NCBI GenBank assembly: GCA_040954595.2 | Contig: CM082578.2 | Coordinates: 7,254,001-7,318,000, forward strand | From: Balanoglossus misakiensis | Lineage: Eukaryota; Hemichordata | Length of the DNA: 64,000 nucleotides | Direction: 5' to 3' | In this document: positions 52,001-60,523 of the stretch, piece by piece | Position numbering within the stretch: position 1 is the first letter of the stretch | Layout: the number at the start of each line of letters is the position of its first letter | The notes under the pieces: model-generated | Told to the model about the DNA's origin: nothing | What the model saw: only the letters and a program-made list of their open reading frames with translations | The model's database searches: none | Program-made: the position numbers and the translations under genes

Positions 52001-54380
52001 TCTTGAGGGGAAAACCTAACCAGGGAAAGTATTTCGGCGGGCGTATTCTCTGTGTTCTCTAAAAACAGTGTTGATAAACTTATTGCCTTTGAAGGACATT
52101 CGTGTAATCTAAATTGCGCAAATGGCACGTATCGTATCCTGTTGACCCAGGGACTCGAGCAGCAAGAGACGGTCCTCACCCATGATTCCAATCTGTTGTC
52201 ATGGTTACGTTAAGTCAGGAAATACCATTTCCAGGCTTTTATGACTTTAACGAGGCGTGAAACCATTTTGATGTCGTCAGGTCAAGTTTTGTTGAATAAT
52301 GAGGAAGCAATTTTTGGTGCAGTTGTCAAAGCTTATTATTTGTTCTTTTGAACATGGTGTGTGAAGACGGTTCTAATGAAAGGTTATTTTTCAACCCCTC
52401 CCCTCTGATCTTAACTGGTGTTTGGTGTTGAAATTAGCAGCAATCTGTTTCTTGATGTGAATTAAAATGTGAAATTACCATTGTCAAACATTATGCTGTA
52501 TCTCTTCCATAAATAATCGAATTTGCCCCTGTACAACCCCCCTCCCCTATGCGGCCATGTTGATGTGCTTATTCCAAACTGATTCTTTGAAGATGACACA
52601 TACTGTCTTCGTCTTGCAGGAATGCGGTCACAATGACGAAGGAGGAACCACCGACACGGGAACCACGGAGAACGCTTCCACGCAGCACGAGAAGGACAGC
52701 GGAGTCGGCAGAACGGACGAGAGCACCAGGAACGACGAGAGCTCCGAGCAGGAGATCCCGGACGAGTGCCAGAAGCACCAGGCGGACTCCGGCAGCCTGG
52801 GCAGCGGCGAGCTGCGATTCAGCAACGACAGCTTCACCTCGACGGACCTGCCCGACCAGGACTTCACCGGACATGAAATCTCCCTCGAAGACTGCATGAA
52901 ATTCAAGGAAGCCTTAGAGACCAAGTTCGAGAGTGCCGCGCACGCCCGCGCGGGCCTTTCAGACTCGAGACTTCAGAGCCAAGGTGCTAGCGATCGCGAC
53001 GCGCGGGACCGTCGGCGAGGCAGCACCGATTCCAGTGAGCATCAGCATTTACAAAACCCCGAACTGCCTTTCTACTCGGCCGAGGGCGCAGGCGACCTGT
53101 GCTACACCAACGCCGTGTTCGAGCAGAGCATGAGGAGTAAAACCGACGAGCCCATCTGGCTGGAGCAGGACTTAGTCCGGCCGCACGAGAACATACTGAC
53201 CACAGTACAAGAGGAACAGCTGAGCATGAAGAGGCAATCGGACAGTGACCGCGAGCGCGGCGGTCACATGGGTGGCGGCGAGGAGAGCAGAGAAATTAGT
53301 GTGCAATCGGAGGAAGGCCGGGCCGGCTTGACTTTACATCTGAGATCCAGCTCAGAATTTGACCATGACAGGGAGAGGGAGAGGGAGCGAGACAGACGCC
53401 GGGAGAGCAGCTCGGAGAAGGACAGCTCGGGATCAGGCAAGGTGTCCAAGCGCGCACGCACACCCACGAAACACGACGGAAGATCCCAAAAGAACACTGC
53501 GGCCACGAGTCCTACCAAAGTGAAACCGAAGGAGCGATCGTCGTCCAAGGAAAAAGTCGCCAGTCCGACGAGGGAGAAAAAGGACACGAATCAGAATCAC
53601 ATTGCAGCGAGGAGCGGGGGCGGCGGCGCGCAGCAGCAGCGGAAGCAAGTGTCGGGCAACGGCAACTCGTCGGGTTCGTCGCAGACCGGGGGCGGCGAAA
53701 ATGTGTTCATAATGCACCAGCAGAACTCCCGGCTGCGGGAGCAGAACCGACGGCTGCAGGAGCAGAACTTGCACCTGCGTCAGAGCATGCACCGGATCAG
53801 CGAGTACCGGGTGCCCAATTACGCCCAGCACTACCAGAGCTACCTCCACCTCATCCAGCAGCAGGAGGAGACGACGGAGGAGATGAGCGTGGCGGCGCCG
53901 GAGGAAGCGGGGAGGAACAAGCAGGATCAGGCCAACTGGAAGGTGAAGATCCGCAGCGACGGCACCCGCTACATCACCCGGCGGCACGCCCGCGACCGCA
54001 TCCTCAAGGAGCGGGCGAACAAGATCCGGGAGGAGAGGAGCGGCATGACGACGGACGACGACGCGGTCAGCGAGATCAAGACCGGGCGGTACTGGTGCAA
54101 AGAGGACCGGAAGAGACACTTGGAGAGGGCGCGCGACCAGAAGCGGCGGCGAGAGTTCATGATCCGGGCGAGGATGGAGTCGCTGAAGGAGCAGAACGAA
54201 GAAGGCGACGCCAAAAAGGAGAGCATCGTGGAACTCAGTCACAAGAAAATGCTGAAAAAGAAAGGGAGGAAGATATTTGACGATTTTGTGACAGTGCAAG
54301 AAATGCTGGCTCATGGCAGCAAGTTGAGCCCCGAAACACTGAAACAATTTAATCCTCTGCTCAATGTGACTACAGTATAG
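36808..54380 (+). CDS. PDZRN3: PDZRN3/4 orthologue (PDZ domain-containing RING finger E3 ligase), 3' part of gene, seven exons
   Basis: The CDS joins 36808-37043, 38993-39128, 39936-40031, 44157-44219, 46179-46277, 49331-49447 and 52620-54380. Every junction is GT-AG and the phases agree (one phase-2 junction, the rest phase 0). This gives one 835-residue frame. In order it encodes the second half of PDZ1, a linker with a TQTD motif, a complete PDZ2, an acidic DDLHMDMLE linker, the [20 protein letters not shown] block, a low-complexity Arg/Glu/Ser region, a coiled coil, the [14 protein letters not shown] basic tail and a terminal VTTV PDZ ligand. These blocks are diagnostic of PDZRN3/PDZRN4, cytosolic membrane-associated RING-type ubiquitin ligases known from neuromuscular-junction and Wnt/planar-polarity work. 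RING, TRAF-like zinc fingers and the start of PDZ1 are absent from the window. Whether it is pro-orthologous to both vertebrate genes or to one of them is not decided here. Confidence 0.93.
37044..38992 (+). other. PDZRN intron (phase 2)
   Basis: The intron runs from donor GTACGT to acceptor TTTTGCAG. It contains a G12 run at 37737-37748. Nothing else is recognisable. Confidence 0.85.
38993..39128 (+). CDS. PDZRN3: PDZRN exon: inter-PDZ linker
   Basis: The first base completes the split Gly codon. The exon then reads [20 protein letters not shown] followed by an acidic run ending EMEYE, with donor GTAAGA at 39129. It matches the position and acidic character of the vertebrate linker before PDZ2. 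Sequence similarity is weaker than in the PDZ exons, but splice phase fits exactly on both sides. The frame is open across the upstream intron end, so the exact start rests on the acceptor at 38991-38992. Confidence 0.85.
39129..39935 (+). other. PDZRN intron (phase 0)
   Basis: The intron runs from donor GTAAGA to acceptor CTCTCCGACAG. A minus-strand open frame spans its end and the next exon, but it encodes nothing recognisable. No repeats were noted. Confidence 0.85.
39936..40031 (+). CDS. PDZRN3: PDZRN exon: first part of PDZ2 (carboxylate-binding loop)
   Basis: This 96-base exon encodes 32 residues: [10 protein letters not shown], then [20 protein letters not shown], then [11 protein letters not shown] is the PDZ2 GLGF-equivalent loop, matching DKLGLTVCY of vertebrate PDZRN3, and GIFVSE matches GIYISE. 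The acceptor CCGACAG is followed by the exon and then donor GTGAGT, with no phase shift to the neighbouring exons. The exon has no ATG-initiated frame of its own, so simple ORF searches miss it; it was found by looking for the missing start of PDZ2. Confidence 0.93.
42144..42157. promoter_or_regulatory. RFX X-box-like palindrome
   Basis: GTTGCCATGACAAC is one mismatch from the palindromic consensus and lies in a PDZRN intron. Confidence 0.4.
42719..42741. repeat. G23 homopolymer
   Basis: Twenty-three consecutive G on the plus strand. It is the longest of about ten G or C runs of 10 bases or more in the window, and its true length is likely unstable or misassembled. Confidence 0.9.
44157..44219 (+). 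CDS. PDZRN3: PDZRN exon: middle of PDZ2
   Basis: This 63-base exon encodes [20 protein letters not shown] and a final Q, the PDZ2 betaC-alphaA-betaD segment, matching vertebrate [20 protein letters not shown]. It is flanked by TTACAG and GTAAGA and is phase 0 on both sides. Confidence 0.95.
44220..46178 (+). other. PDZRN intron (phase 0) with a GC-rich patch
   Basis: The intron runs from donor GTAAGA to a strong acceptor (long T tract, then TTTTACAG). It contains a CpG-rich patch at about 45110-45310 that stands out from the AT-rich intron; no exon could be supported in it. Confidence 0.85.
45110..45310. other. GC/CpG-rich patch inside a PDZRN intron
   Basis: This locally GC-rich stretch has several CpG dinucleotides and a small hairpin AGTCGGG / CCCGACT at about 45139-45160. 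The minus strand stays open for 97 codons here but shows no domain. It could be a conserved non-coding element or a remnant insertion. Confidence 0.3.
46179..46277 (+). CDS. PDZRN3: PDZRN exon: last part of PDZ2
   Basis: This 99-base exon encodes [20 protein letters not shown], then [13 protein letters not shown]. It matches vertebrate INGIEVQNREEAVALL and LLIARPELQL. The helix alphaB starts with Lys rather than His, so PDZ2 is not a classical class I domain. The acceptor TTTTACAG and donor GTAACT flank it, phase 0 on both sides. Confidence 0.95.
46278..49330 (+). other. PDZRN intron (phase 0)
   Basis: The intron runs from donor GTAACT to acceptor ATCTGCAG. It contains a C16 run at 47536-47551 and short TA repeats near 47090. 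Open frames at 47808-48176 (-) and 48320-48664 (+) show no recognisable domain or splice support. Confidence 0.85.
49331..49447 (+). CDS. PDZRN3: PDZRN exon: conserved acidic DDLHMDMLE linker
   Basis: Thirty-nine codons run from [11 protein letters not shown] through [20 protein letters not shown] to LLDT. The match to vertebrate [23 protein letters not shown] is very close, so this linker after PDZ2 is a family hallmark. The acceptor CTGCAG ends at 49330 and the donor GTAAGT starts at 49448, phase 0 on both sides. Confidence 0.96.
49843..49856. promoter_or_regulatory. RFX X-box-like palindrome
   Basis: GTTCCCATGGCAAC is a full match to GTTNCCATGGNAAC. Confidence 0.45.
50372..50460. mobile_element. 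TTAA-ended palindromic MITE, copy 1 (piggyBac-like ends)
   Basis: TTAACCCTTTCACC at the left is mirrored by GGTGAAAGGTTTAA at the right. Internal GGTCCA and TGGACC form a second inverted pair. A related copy lies at 57769-57863. TTAA at both ends with CCCTTT-type termini is the signature of piggyBac-like non-autonomous elements. At 89 bp it has no coding capacity. Confidence 0.65.
51447..51475. promoter_or_regulatory. Two abutting X-box-like sites in inverted arrangement
   Basis: GCATCCATGGCAAC (51447-51460) and GTTGCCATGGTGAT (51462-51475) are separated by one base. CCATGGCAAC and its reverse complement therefore form a perfect inverted repeat around a single T. Confidence 0.45.
52195..52208. 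promoter_or_regulatory. RFX X-box-like palindrome
   Basis: GTTGTCATGGTTAC lies 411 bp upstream of the PDZRN terminal exon and is an X-box with minor deviations. Confidence 0.4.
52620..54380 (+). CDS. PDZRN3: PDZRN terminal exon: conserved linker, low-complexity region, coiled coil, basic tail and VTTV ligand
   Basis: The acceptor TCTTGCAG is followed by 586 codons and TAG. In exon residues: 6-15 [10 protein letters not shown]; 21-40 [20 protein letters not shown], nearly identical to vertebrates; about 240-340 a low-complexity region rich in Arg, Glu, Ser and Lys; about 360-395 a coiled coil with [30 protein letters not shown]; then [20 protein letters not shown] and [20 protein letters not shown], the conserved basic tail; and finally VTTV, a class I PDZ ligand. 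Long antisense open frames here follow from the GC-rich codon bias. The vertebrate ELELLNEELRSIELE coiled-coil segment is not seen. In-frame ATGs upstream at 52557 lie in the intron. Confidence 0.96.
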   Translation, partial: ECGHNDEGGTTDTGTTENASTQHEKDSGVGRTDESTRNDESSEQEIPDECQKHQADSGSLGSGELRFSNDSFTSTDLPDQDFTGHEISLEDCMKFKEALETKFESAAHARAGLSDSRLQSQGASDRDARDRRRGSTDSSEHQHLQNPELPFYSAEGAGDLCYTNAVFEQSMRSKTDEPIWLEQDLVRPHENILTTVQEEQLSMKRQSDSDRERGGHMGGGEESREISVQSEEGRAGLTLHLRSSSEFDHDRERERERDRRRESSSEKDSSGSGKVSKRARTPTKHDGRSQKNTAATSPTKVKPKERSSSKEKVASPTREKKDTNQNHIAARSGGGGAQQQRKQVSGNGNSSGSSQTGGGENVFIMHQQNSRLREQNRRLQEQNLHLRQSMHRISEYRVPNYAQHYQSYLHLIQQQEETTEEMSVAAPEEAGRNKQDQANWKVKIRSDGTRYITRRHARDRILKERANKIREERSGMTTDDDAVSEIKTGRYWCKEDRKRHLERARDQKRRREFMIRARMESLKEQNEEGDAKKESIVELSHKKMLKKKGRKIFDDFVTVQEMLAHGSKLSPETLKQFNPLLNVTTV

Positions 54381-55530
54381 TAAAGCGAGTCTTTACCCGA
54401 AGTCATATCTCGTCTTCGACTTTGAAGTCATTGAACTCAAGGTACGATGATTTCCTTCAGCCAGCTGGGGCAAAAACATGACATCAAATGAAATTAATTT
54501 TTAATCCACACACACCCCATTCCTCTACCAAAATGACATCGCCCGATTAAATTGAACTGAAATGGCCTGTGCCATTGGTGTCATAGGGGACGAGGGATGG
54601 GGCGATGTAAAGAAGTGACAGGCAGTCTACAACTGAGTGACCAGAAAGCGTCATGAATTTTTGTGGTAATTCACTTCACAGTAACATATACTCACTACTA
54701 TTTGCCATTTAAATGTGGAATTCATCGATGTAAAATGAGAAGACTATTCAATGAAATATTAGTTGGGGTCCAGGCTTCGACAGCTTACAAATTTTTTTGT
54801 TCTCAAAAGTTGTATTTGCATTTACTTGAACGTAGGAATTTGATGCTGATGGACTACTTATTGACAGCTAGTCCTATAAAATGTTGTAGTCTGTATTATT
54901 TATGCACATTTTTTGAAGGTGCAACTTGTAAGTAGCTGAGTATTATATTTCATATTCTTGTAAGTTCTAATTTTTTCCCCCGTGAAATGTGTAATTTATA
55001 ATTGCCCCTTGTACAGACAGACATACAAGAGGCTCACGATAAAGGAGTTAATGCATATGTATATAACTTTTAAGAAAAACTTAATTTTTAAAAAAATAAC
55101 TTGTACACTATTATTATTGTATGTTATGAAAACGTAACTTGAAATATTAGCTTTACCCTAACTGCCAAATCAGATTTAGTGAAAACTATGTCCTATTTTT
55201 TGGATTGAAAAGATGACTTGCGCAAGGATTAGTACAGCTAATCGCCCTATAGTTGACGTGTAATTTGATGACCCGATCACTGACATATTTCGTTGACGCT
55301 TTCATTCAAATGAAACAGATTTGTTTAAAAGAAGAGACATAGAGTCTGAACAGCTAATGTTGTGACGATGATAAAAAAAACTACTAACACTAGCAAACCT
55401 ACCGCGATCACATTGTCAGTGCTTTGTGGAGAAATTTATGATGGATCTGTGTACAAACTTGCCATACAGAAATGTGATTGTCAGTCATTTGTTCAGAGGA
55501 ATAATAAACATTGTTAAAATAGAAACTTTG
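54381..55530 (+). other. PDZRN3: PDZRN 3' UTR (predicted)
   Basis: This is AT-rich sequence after the stop codon. A canonical AATAAA lies at 55503-55508, about 1.1 kb after the stop, and is the first I see downstream of the exon. A Pumilio-type TGTATATA lies at 55059-55066. The 3' end is estimated from the signal only. Confidence 0.55.
55503..55508 (+). terminator. Polyadenylation signal for PDZRN
   Basis: AATAAA lies 1.1 kb after the stop, followed by T-rich sequence. Another AATAAA-type signal occurs near 56078 and could serve a longer isoform. Confidence 0.5.
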
Positions 55531-58500
55531 TAATTAAACTTATCAAATTCAATTTGGTATTGACTCAGAATGGTAAAATTCTGTTGAAATCAGCTCCCGT
55601 TTGTCGGTAAGAATTGCGTTCATTGAAAAACAGCAGTATGATGTGATTTGTTTACTTTCCGTAATTCTAACCTTTAAAATTGTCAAGGCCATTTGGTTTT
55701 AGGGAGATTAGCTGTATTAATATTTTGGGTGTGCATGATGGATAGGAAGAGGAGTTTTGAAGTGACATTATTTTAAAGAAACCCACTGTTATTTTTTCAG
55801 TCGCTGCTGTTTCGAGACAGTGGCCGTAATCACTGAAGGACCACACCTCAATCAGAATATCCCTTTGGTCGACTAGCTTTACATGTGGAGTGCAATATAC
55901 AAACAGCTCATACTGGGACCGGTTGCTGACTGGAGTAAACATGTCACAAACAGCAAAAGTCATAAACACCACCCACTCCAGCAAACGTTTCACCCCCAGT
56001 CCCCCAGGTCTGACATTGTATCTAAAATATATCATCAGGGCCTTCTGTTTACTGTGTTCATTTTTCCCCCCGTTGTAATAAAGTTTATCTGTAGACCAAG
56101 TGTTGTAAAATAATATGTTCATGATCTGAAATCGTCAGCTTCTGAATCAGCATTGTGGACAGAGAACGACTGGGTACTGATTATAGCTCTGTATGCTGGC
56201 AGTCAGCATCTATTTTGTGTCAAATTTTGTCAGCTATGCTTTCTACCTTTTCTCCGCCACAACTGAATGAAATGCCAGCGTGATGTTCTCATATGCATAT
56301 TTCGTTCAGCGAGATATCTGCAAGTTGACTGACTGATGGGGCCTTGTTTTGCGCAGCCGAAAGCAAGTATGAAAATTACTTGGGAAGAGTGTCATAAACA
56401 TGAAAGATTCAGTTTCGCTTGAGGGGGGGGGGGGGAGAATTGAGGAGACGGTATATAGGGTTAATGTACTGCGAGACATGCAAACACCCCACGTCTGGGT
56501 AAACGTAATACAAAACGTGTTTATGTAAATGTATATACAGTATCCTTTTTTTTATAAAAAAAAGTAATTCACTGGTGTTGATTGGAAATGCAGAATTGTT
56601 ACACTTCTCTTTTGATTGCGATTGTAAATACCACAAACCTTTCACTTCCTAGATGCAGTAATCATTTCTTGTCTGCTGATTCCTCGGCATTCTTTAGAGA
56701 TTTTGACACACCACACGCAGTGACGTGTAGTGTGAAACATTTAAAGAAAATGACCACTTCTATTTATTTCTGTATTTTTGTTCTTGTTCAAAGTGGCCAA
56801 GACTCGGATGTAGATTTATATTTCGACAAACTTTAACTGAGGGAGAACCAAAATGAGGGCAGAAATGCTGGAAAACAAAATCCATTTCGAAAAAAAAAGA
56901 ATCTTGTCAGATTTGGTTGTTTTGTGAAATAATAACATGCATCTGTATCACAGTCATGTGACCCGAACAGGCGGCCATGTTTGCATGCTCACGGTAAATT
57001 AGGAAGTGCCAAACTGCAGTGATTGCGGTGAAAATGTGCACACCTCTGCACTCAGTGGTTTCTGCCGTCACAGTATAACAAGTATCATCTTCAGTGGTTA
57101 TATTACTGTCTGTGTGTATACAGTCAGAATATGCTCTGCTCTTCCAGTGAAAAAAAAATCAGTCCGTGAAGTTGAAACAACAATAAAATGTATCTTTTGC
57201 CTTGTGTATTCCAGCATTTTGTACTTGGGCCTTTTTTTTAGACGTTTACAGATTTTTCTCTTATTTCCTTCCCTAAAGCAATGTCAGGGCTCCTTAACGT
57301 TTCACAACGAACATCGAGATGTATTTTCTGTTAACTGTTGCGTGTTAATAATTTGTTGTAAAGAACTTCTCATCATCTTAATTTTTTTTTGTCTGTAAAG
57401 GGATACTTTGAAATTAAAGGAATGAATTTTGAACTTAGCCTTTTGATTGGTCAGCCAGCCTTCCCTGTCAGTGGCAGCCGAGTGGTCTTATTGGTCTCCA
57501 TTGTTGTAGTTGATATTGGTAGAAACCATTTAGCCGTAGGTGGGGTCCACAGGCACCAGGTAGAATATCATTGTGTAGCAAAGTGTTGAGCTGCAGCCAT
57601 GGTGTGGCTTGAAATCAGTGCTATACTGTGTTGTAAAAGACACTAGACTTCATTTGATGTCACGTCACTCTCTTACCAATCTATCAATAAATTATTGTTT
57701 TGTATGTACACAGTTGTCAGAAGTTTTTTGTTGCTTGCTGGTGTGGTCGATCACTGTCACGTTTCTGTTTAACCCCTTTCACCGCTATGGTCCAGTCCAA
57801 ATCCATTGTTTTCTATGGCAAGGTTGGACCTCTAAAACAGGTAAATGGGGGTAAAAGGGTTAATCGTGTGACACGTGTATGTGTACCCCCATCAAGGGCC
57901 TGTTGAAAGACAAAAACAGAAGCCATTTTGTATTGTACACCGATTCCTTCCAATGTTCAAAACCAACTTATGCTTGTATAATCTATAATTCTGCTTTTTA
58001 CTCTACCCTAGAAGTAAATCTCCAGGGTATATGAACATGTACGTGTCTCCTGATCACGGGTGCCATTGTCAAACTCCGATAGGCAAAGAATCAAAAGTCA
58101 ATTTCGTGAAAGATAAATGTGGGTCATTCATACCTGGATACGAGAGTTCAGGATGAATGAAACTAAGATTTTAAAACGTATTTTGTGTGTAAGCAGTGCA
58201 GTGCGACCCCTATCCAATATTACATTTCCAAGAATTATATGGCAACATAACATTTCTAGTAAGAAATTGATTGGCCCAATCAAAATTGACCTCTTTTTTT
58301 CCAAACCACCACTGTCTGATAAATTGGCTCAGTAATATTGACAGTGATCTTAGAATTTGAAAGTACACCGAAGATTGATCTCTTTTGCATTTTCCGTGAA
58401 AACTGAAAGTCTATTTTTATATTTAGACCAACAAAGGTTAGTATTTGCAACTGATCCCCAACCTGATTGAGAACAGATTGATTGCAATCAGATTTAGGTA

Positions 58501-59699
58501 TTGGTTTGGTTCAGTCTATTAGTGCTTGCAACTTTGTGGATTTGCAGATTGTGTGTGAATGGAGGTCCTTGCCTCACAATTCTCACTACCCTCAATGGGT
58601 TTTTGCTACCTAGGTGAGTGGTAAAAATTTCGTGGTTGACAGGATTCCTAGATGGTGGATTTCTGCCATGTGGAGCTTGAAAATTAAAGTTCATGAGGCC
58701 ATGTCAATGCTATTGTCATATTGAACTGTAGGAAACCTAATGTGAAAATGTTGAATGTATGATATGCAAAGTACAAAGATGGAACTTGTAAACACAAAAC
58801 TCATGAAATACAGGTAAAATATCATCTATTCAAACTCTAACTACAGTGACTTGTTGACTTTCTGTCCCCTACAAAAGAGGATATTATGTGATTTGACTCC
58901 CTAGCATGAAATGAAAACTGAAGTAATGAGAATTGTAGTGGTGTAGATAGAAGACAAAATGACAAAAGAAATTTCTGCTCAGAGATATATATGGTACAAG
59001 GAATTAATCACGCTACTGGTACCCACTCCAGAATTGTTTAAAGAAAACTTTTTCTAAACTACATTTCAAACATTATAAGTAAAACAGGAAAAATAGACAG
59101 CATTGCTCTGAAGGTTGCAAATTTGTCCTTCCAATGATTAACACTTTATTTATTGTATGATTATTATTTTTCGTTTCTTTACATCGTCTCCGAAAGGGAG
59201 TCTTGAGGGCTCAACTCAAAGTGGCCTCGCTGTATAGCGCCCTCACAAGGCCAAGAGTTAAATTCTCAGAAAAAAGTTTCTCATTTACAAACATTGGTGG
59301 CAGTATAATGAAGTGGCTCAGTTTATCTTGAGGTTTGGCCACTGCTTTGAAGTCCATCCAAACAAGTAGTCTAGTAGACATTTTGGAATCTTTCTCCTTG
59401 GCTAGAAGAGGTTTGTGACTAATAGAAACCTTTCTCAGTAATCACCATAAACCCACGCTTCCTTTGCCAGACCACAAAATTCTAGTGCATGTTGGCCCAT
59501 ATCCGATATTTCAAATTTTGCTGGCGATATTGCCATATCTGCAGCCAATAAACCAAATGCTCAATATGAAAATTACGTTACTTACTAAAATTTGTATAGG
59601 TATACTTATGTATCTATTAAGTTGCGCAGTTCTGGCTACCCCTCAAACAGGTGACAAAATAGTAATTTATGAATAAGACTGAGTCCACATACTTTTTTA
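55531..59699. other. Intergenic DNA between convergent PDZRN and ECI1 genes
   Basis: No coding feature is supported. It contains a G13 run at 56423-56435 and the second TTAA MITE at 57769-57863; otherwise it is AT-rich without recognisable structure. Confidence 0.6.
57769..57863. mobile_element. TTAA-ended palindromic MITE, copy 2
   Basis: TTAACCCCTTTCACCGCTAT at the left and GGTAAAAGGGTTAA at the right, with internal GGTCCAGTC and GGTTGGACC. It aligns with 50372-50460 over its length in the same orientation with several substitutions. Both copies begin and end on TTAA, consistent with TTAA target duplication. Confidence 0.65.
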
Positions 59700-59705
59700 T
59701 ACCAC

Positions 59706-59711
59706 TTTATT
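59706..59711 (-). terminator. Polyadenylation signal for ECI1-like gene
   Basis: AATAAA on the minus strand lies 198 bases after the stop. A second copy at 59800-59805, 104 bases after the stop, is an alternative. Confidence 0.45.
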
Positions 59712-59908
59712 AATTTCAGAATGTCAAGTTCTGCTTACAAAGAATTTTCATTTTTTCCACAACATTCTGCGGAGCACGTACTGTATATAAAATGAAATAT
59801 TTATTTCATTTTGTTCAAATCAATTATTACCACGATGATTACTTAAAAATATTTTTTTTACTAAAACGTGATATGCTTCCACCACTGATAAATTCAACTG
59901 GTGTGTTT

Positions 59909-60523
59909 TTACTTTTTCCTCTTACTAATGCCGGCAATATAATTCCCTATAATCTGTTGGATGTCATCCCTCGAAAGAAATGCCGCTTTCTCATCAATTT
60001 CGGCTTCTGCGACAGCTGGAGTTATCTTGTCCAGTAAAGACTGTCTCAGTAACTTCTTCGTCAGAACTCTGGCGTTGTCGTCAACGCTCAACCACCTCTT
60101 GGCCACCTGTAGCGCTCTGGGGATGACGTCGTCGCCGGGGCAGATCTCGTCGACGAGGCCGACTTCAAGGCCCGACTGGGGGTTGAACTTCTTCGCCGAC
60201 AGCCAGATCTTTTCGCTCTCTCTGTGCCCGACAACTTTGGTGACGGTCTCGGCGATCCACCGCGGCGGCGGCACGCCCACCTCGGTGGCGTTGATGGCCA
60301 GCTTGAGAGTCGGCGACGAGTTCATGACGCGGTAGTCGCAGAACTGGGCGATGGCGCAGCCGCCGGCCACGGCGTGTCCGTTGATGGCCGCCACGGTGAC
60401 CAGCCTGGAGCCGTACAGGTGAACCCACAGCCGGTAGAAGTGTTGCCAACACTCTCGGATCCTGTCGTTGGACTGGTAGAATTCGGTCAAGTCAAGACCT
60501 GCGCTGAACACTTTCGGAAGTGC
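59909..60523 (-). CDS. ECI1: ECI1-like exon 2
   Basis: Two hundred and four codons and a stop. The exon begins ALPKVFSAGLDLTEFYQSND and ends GISKRKK. The GTG at 60511 inside VFSAG is an internal Val, not a start. It contains nearly all of the crotonase core, including the CoA-binding loop and the C-terminal helices. Confidence 0.92.
   Translation of the reverse strand, partial: ALPKVFSAGLDLTEFYQSNDRIRECWQHFYRLWVHLYGSRLVTVAAINGHAVAGGCAIAQFCDYRVMNSSPTLKLAINATEVGVPPPRWIAETVTKVVGHRESEKIWLSAKKFNPQSGLEVGLVDEICPGDDVIPRALQVAKRWLSVDDNARVLTKKLLRQSLLDKITPAVAEAEIDEKAAFLSRDDIQQIIGNYIAGISKRKK

Larger units (their letters stand above)
49448..52619 (+). other. Last PDZRN intron (phase 0)
   Basis: The intron runs from donor GTAAGT to acceptor TCTTGCAG. 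It contains X-box palindromes at 49843, 50615, 51447, 51462 and 52195, a TTAA-ended palindromic MITE at 50372-50460, a G10 run at 50767-50776, and an unexplained stretch open on both strands at 49896-50141. Confidence 0.85.

Noticed and set aside
53433-54347. 304-codon open frame on the minus strand
   Set aside because: It is antisense to the GC-rich PDZRN terminal exon, whose sense protein matches the family throughout; the frame is a by-product of codon bias.
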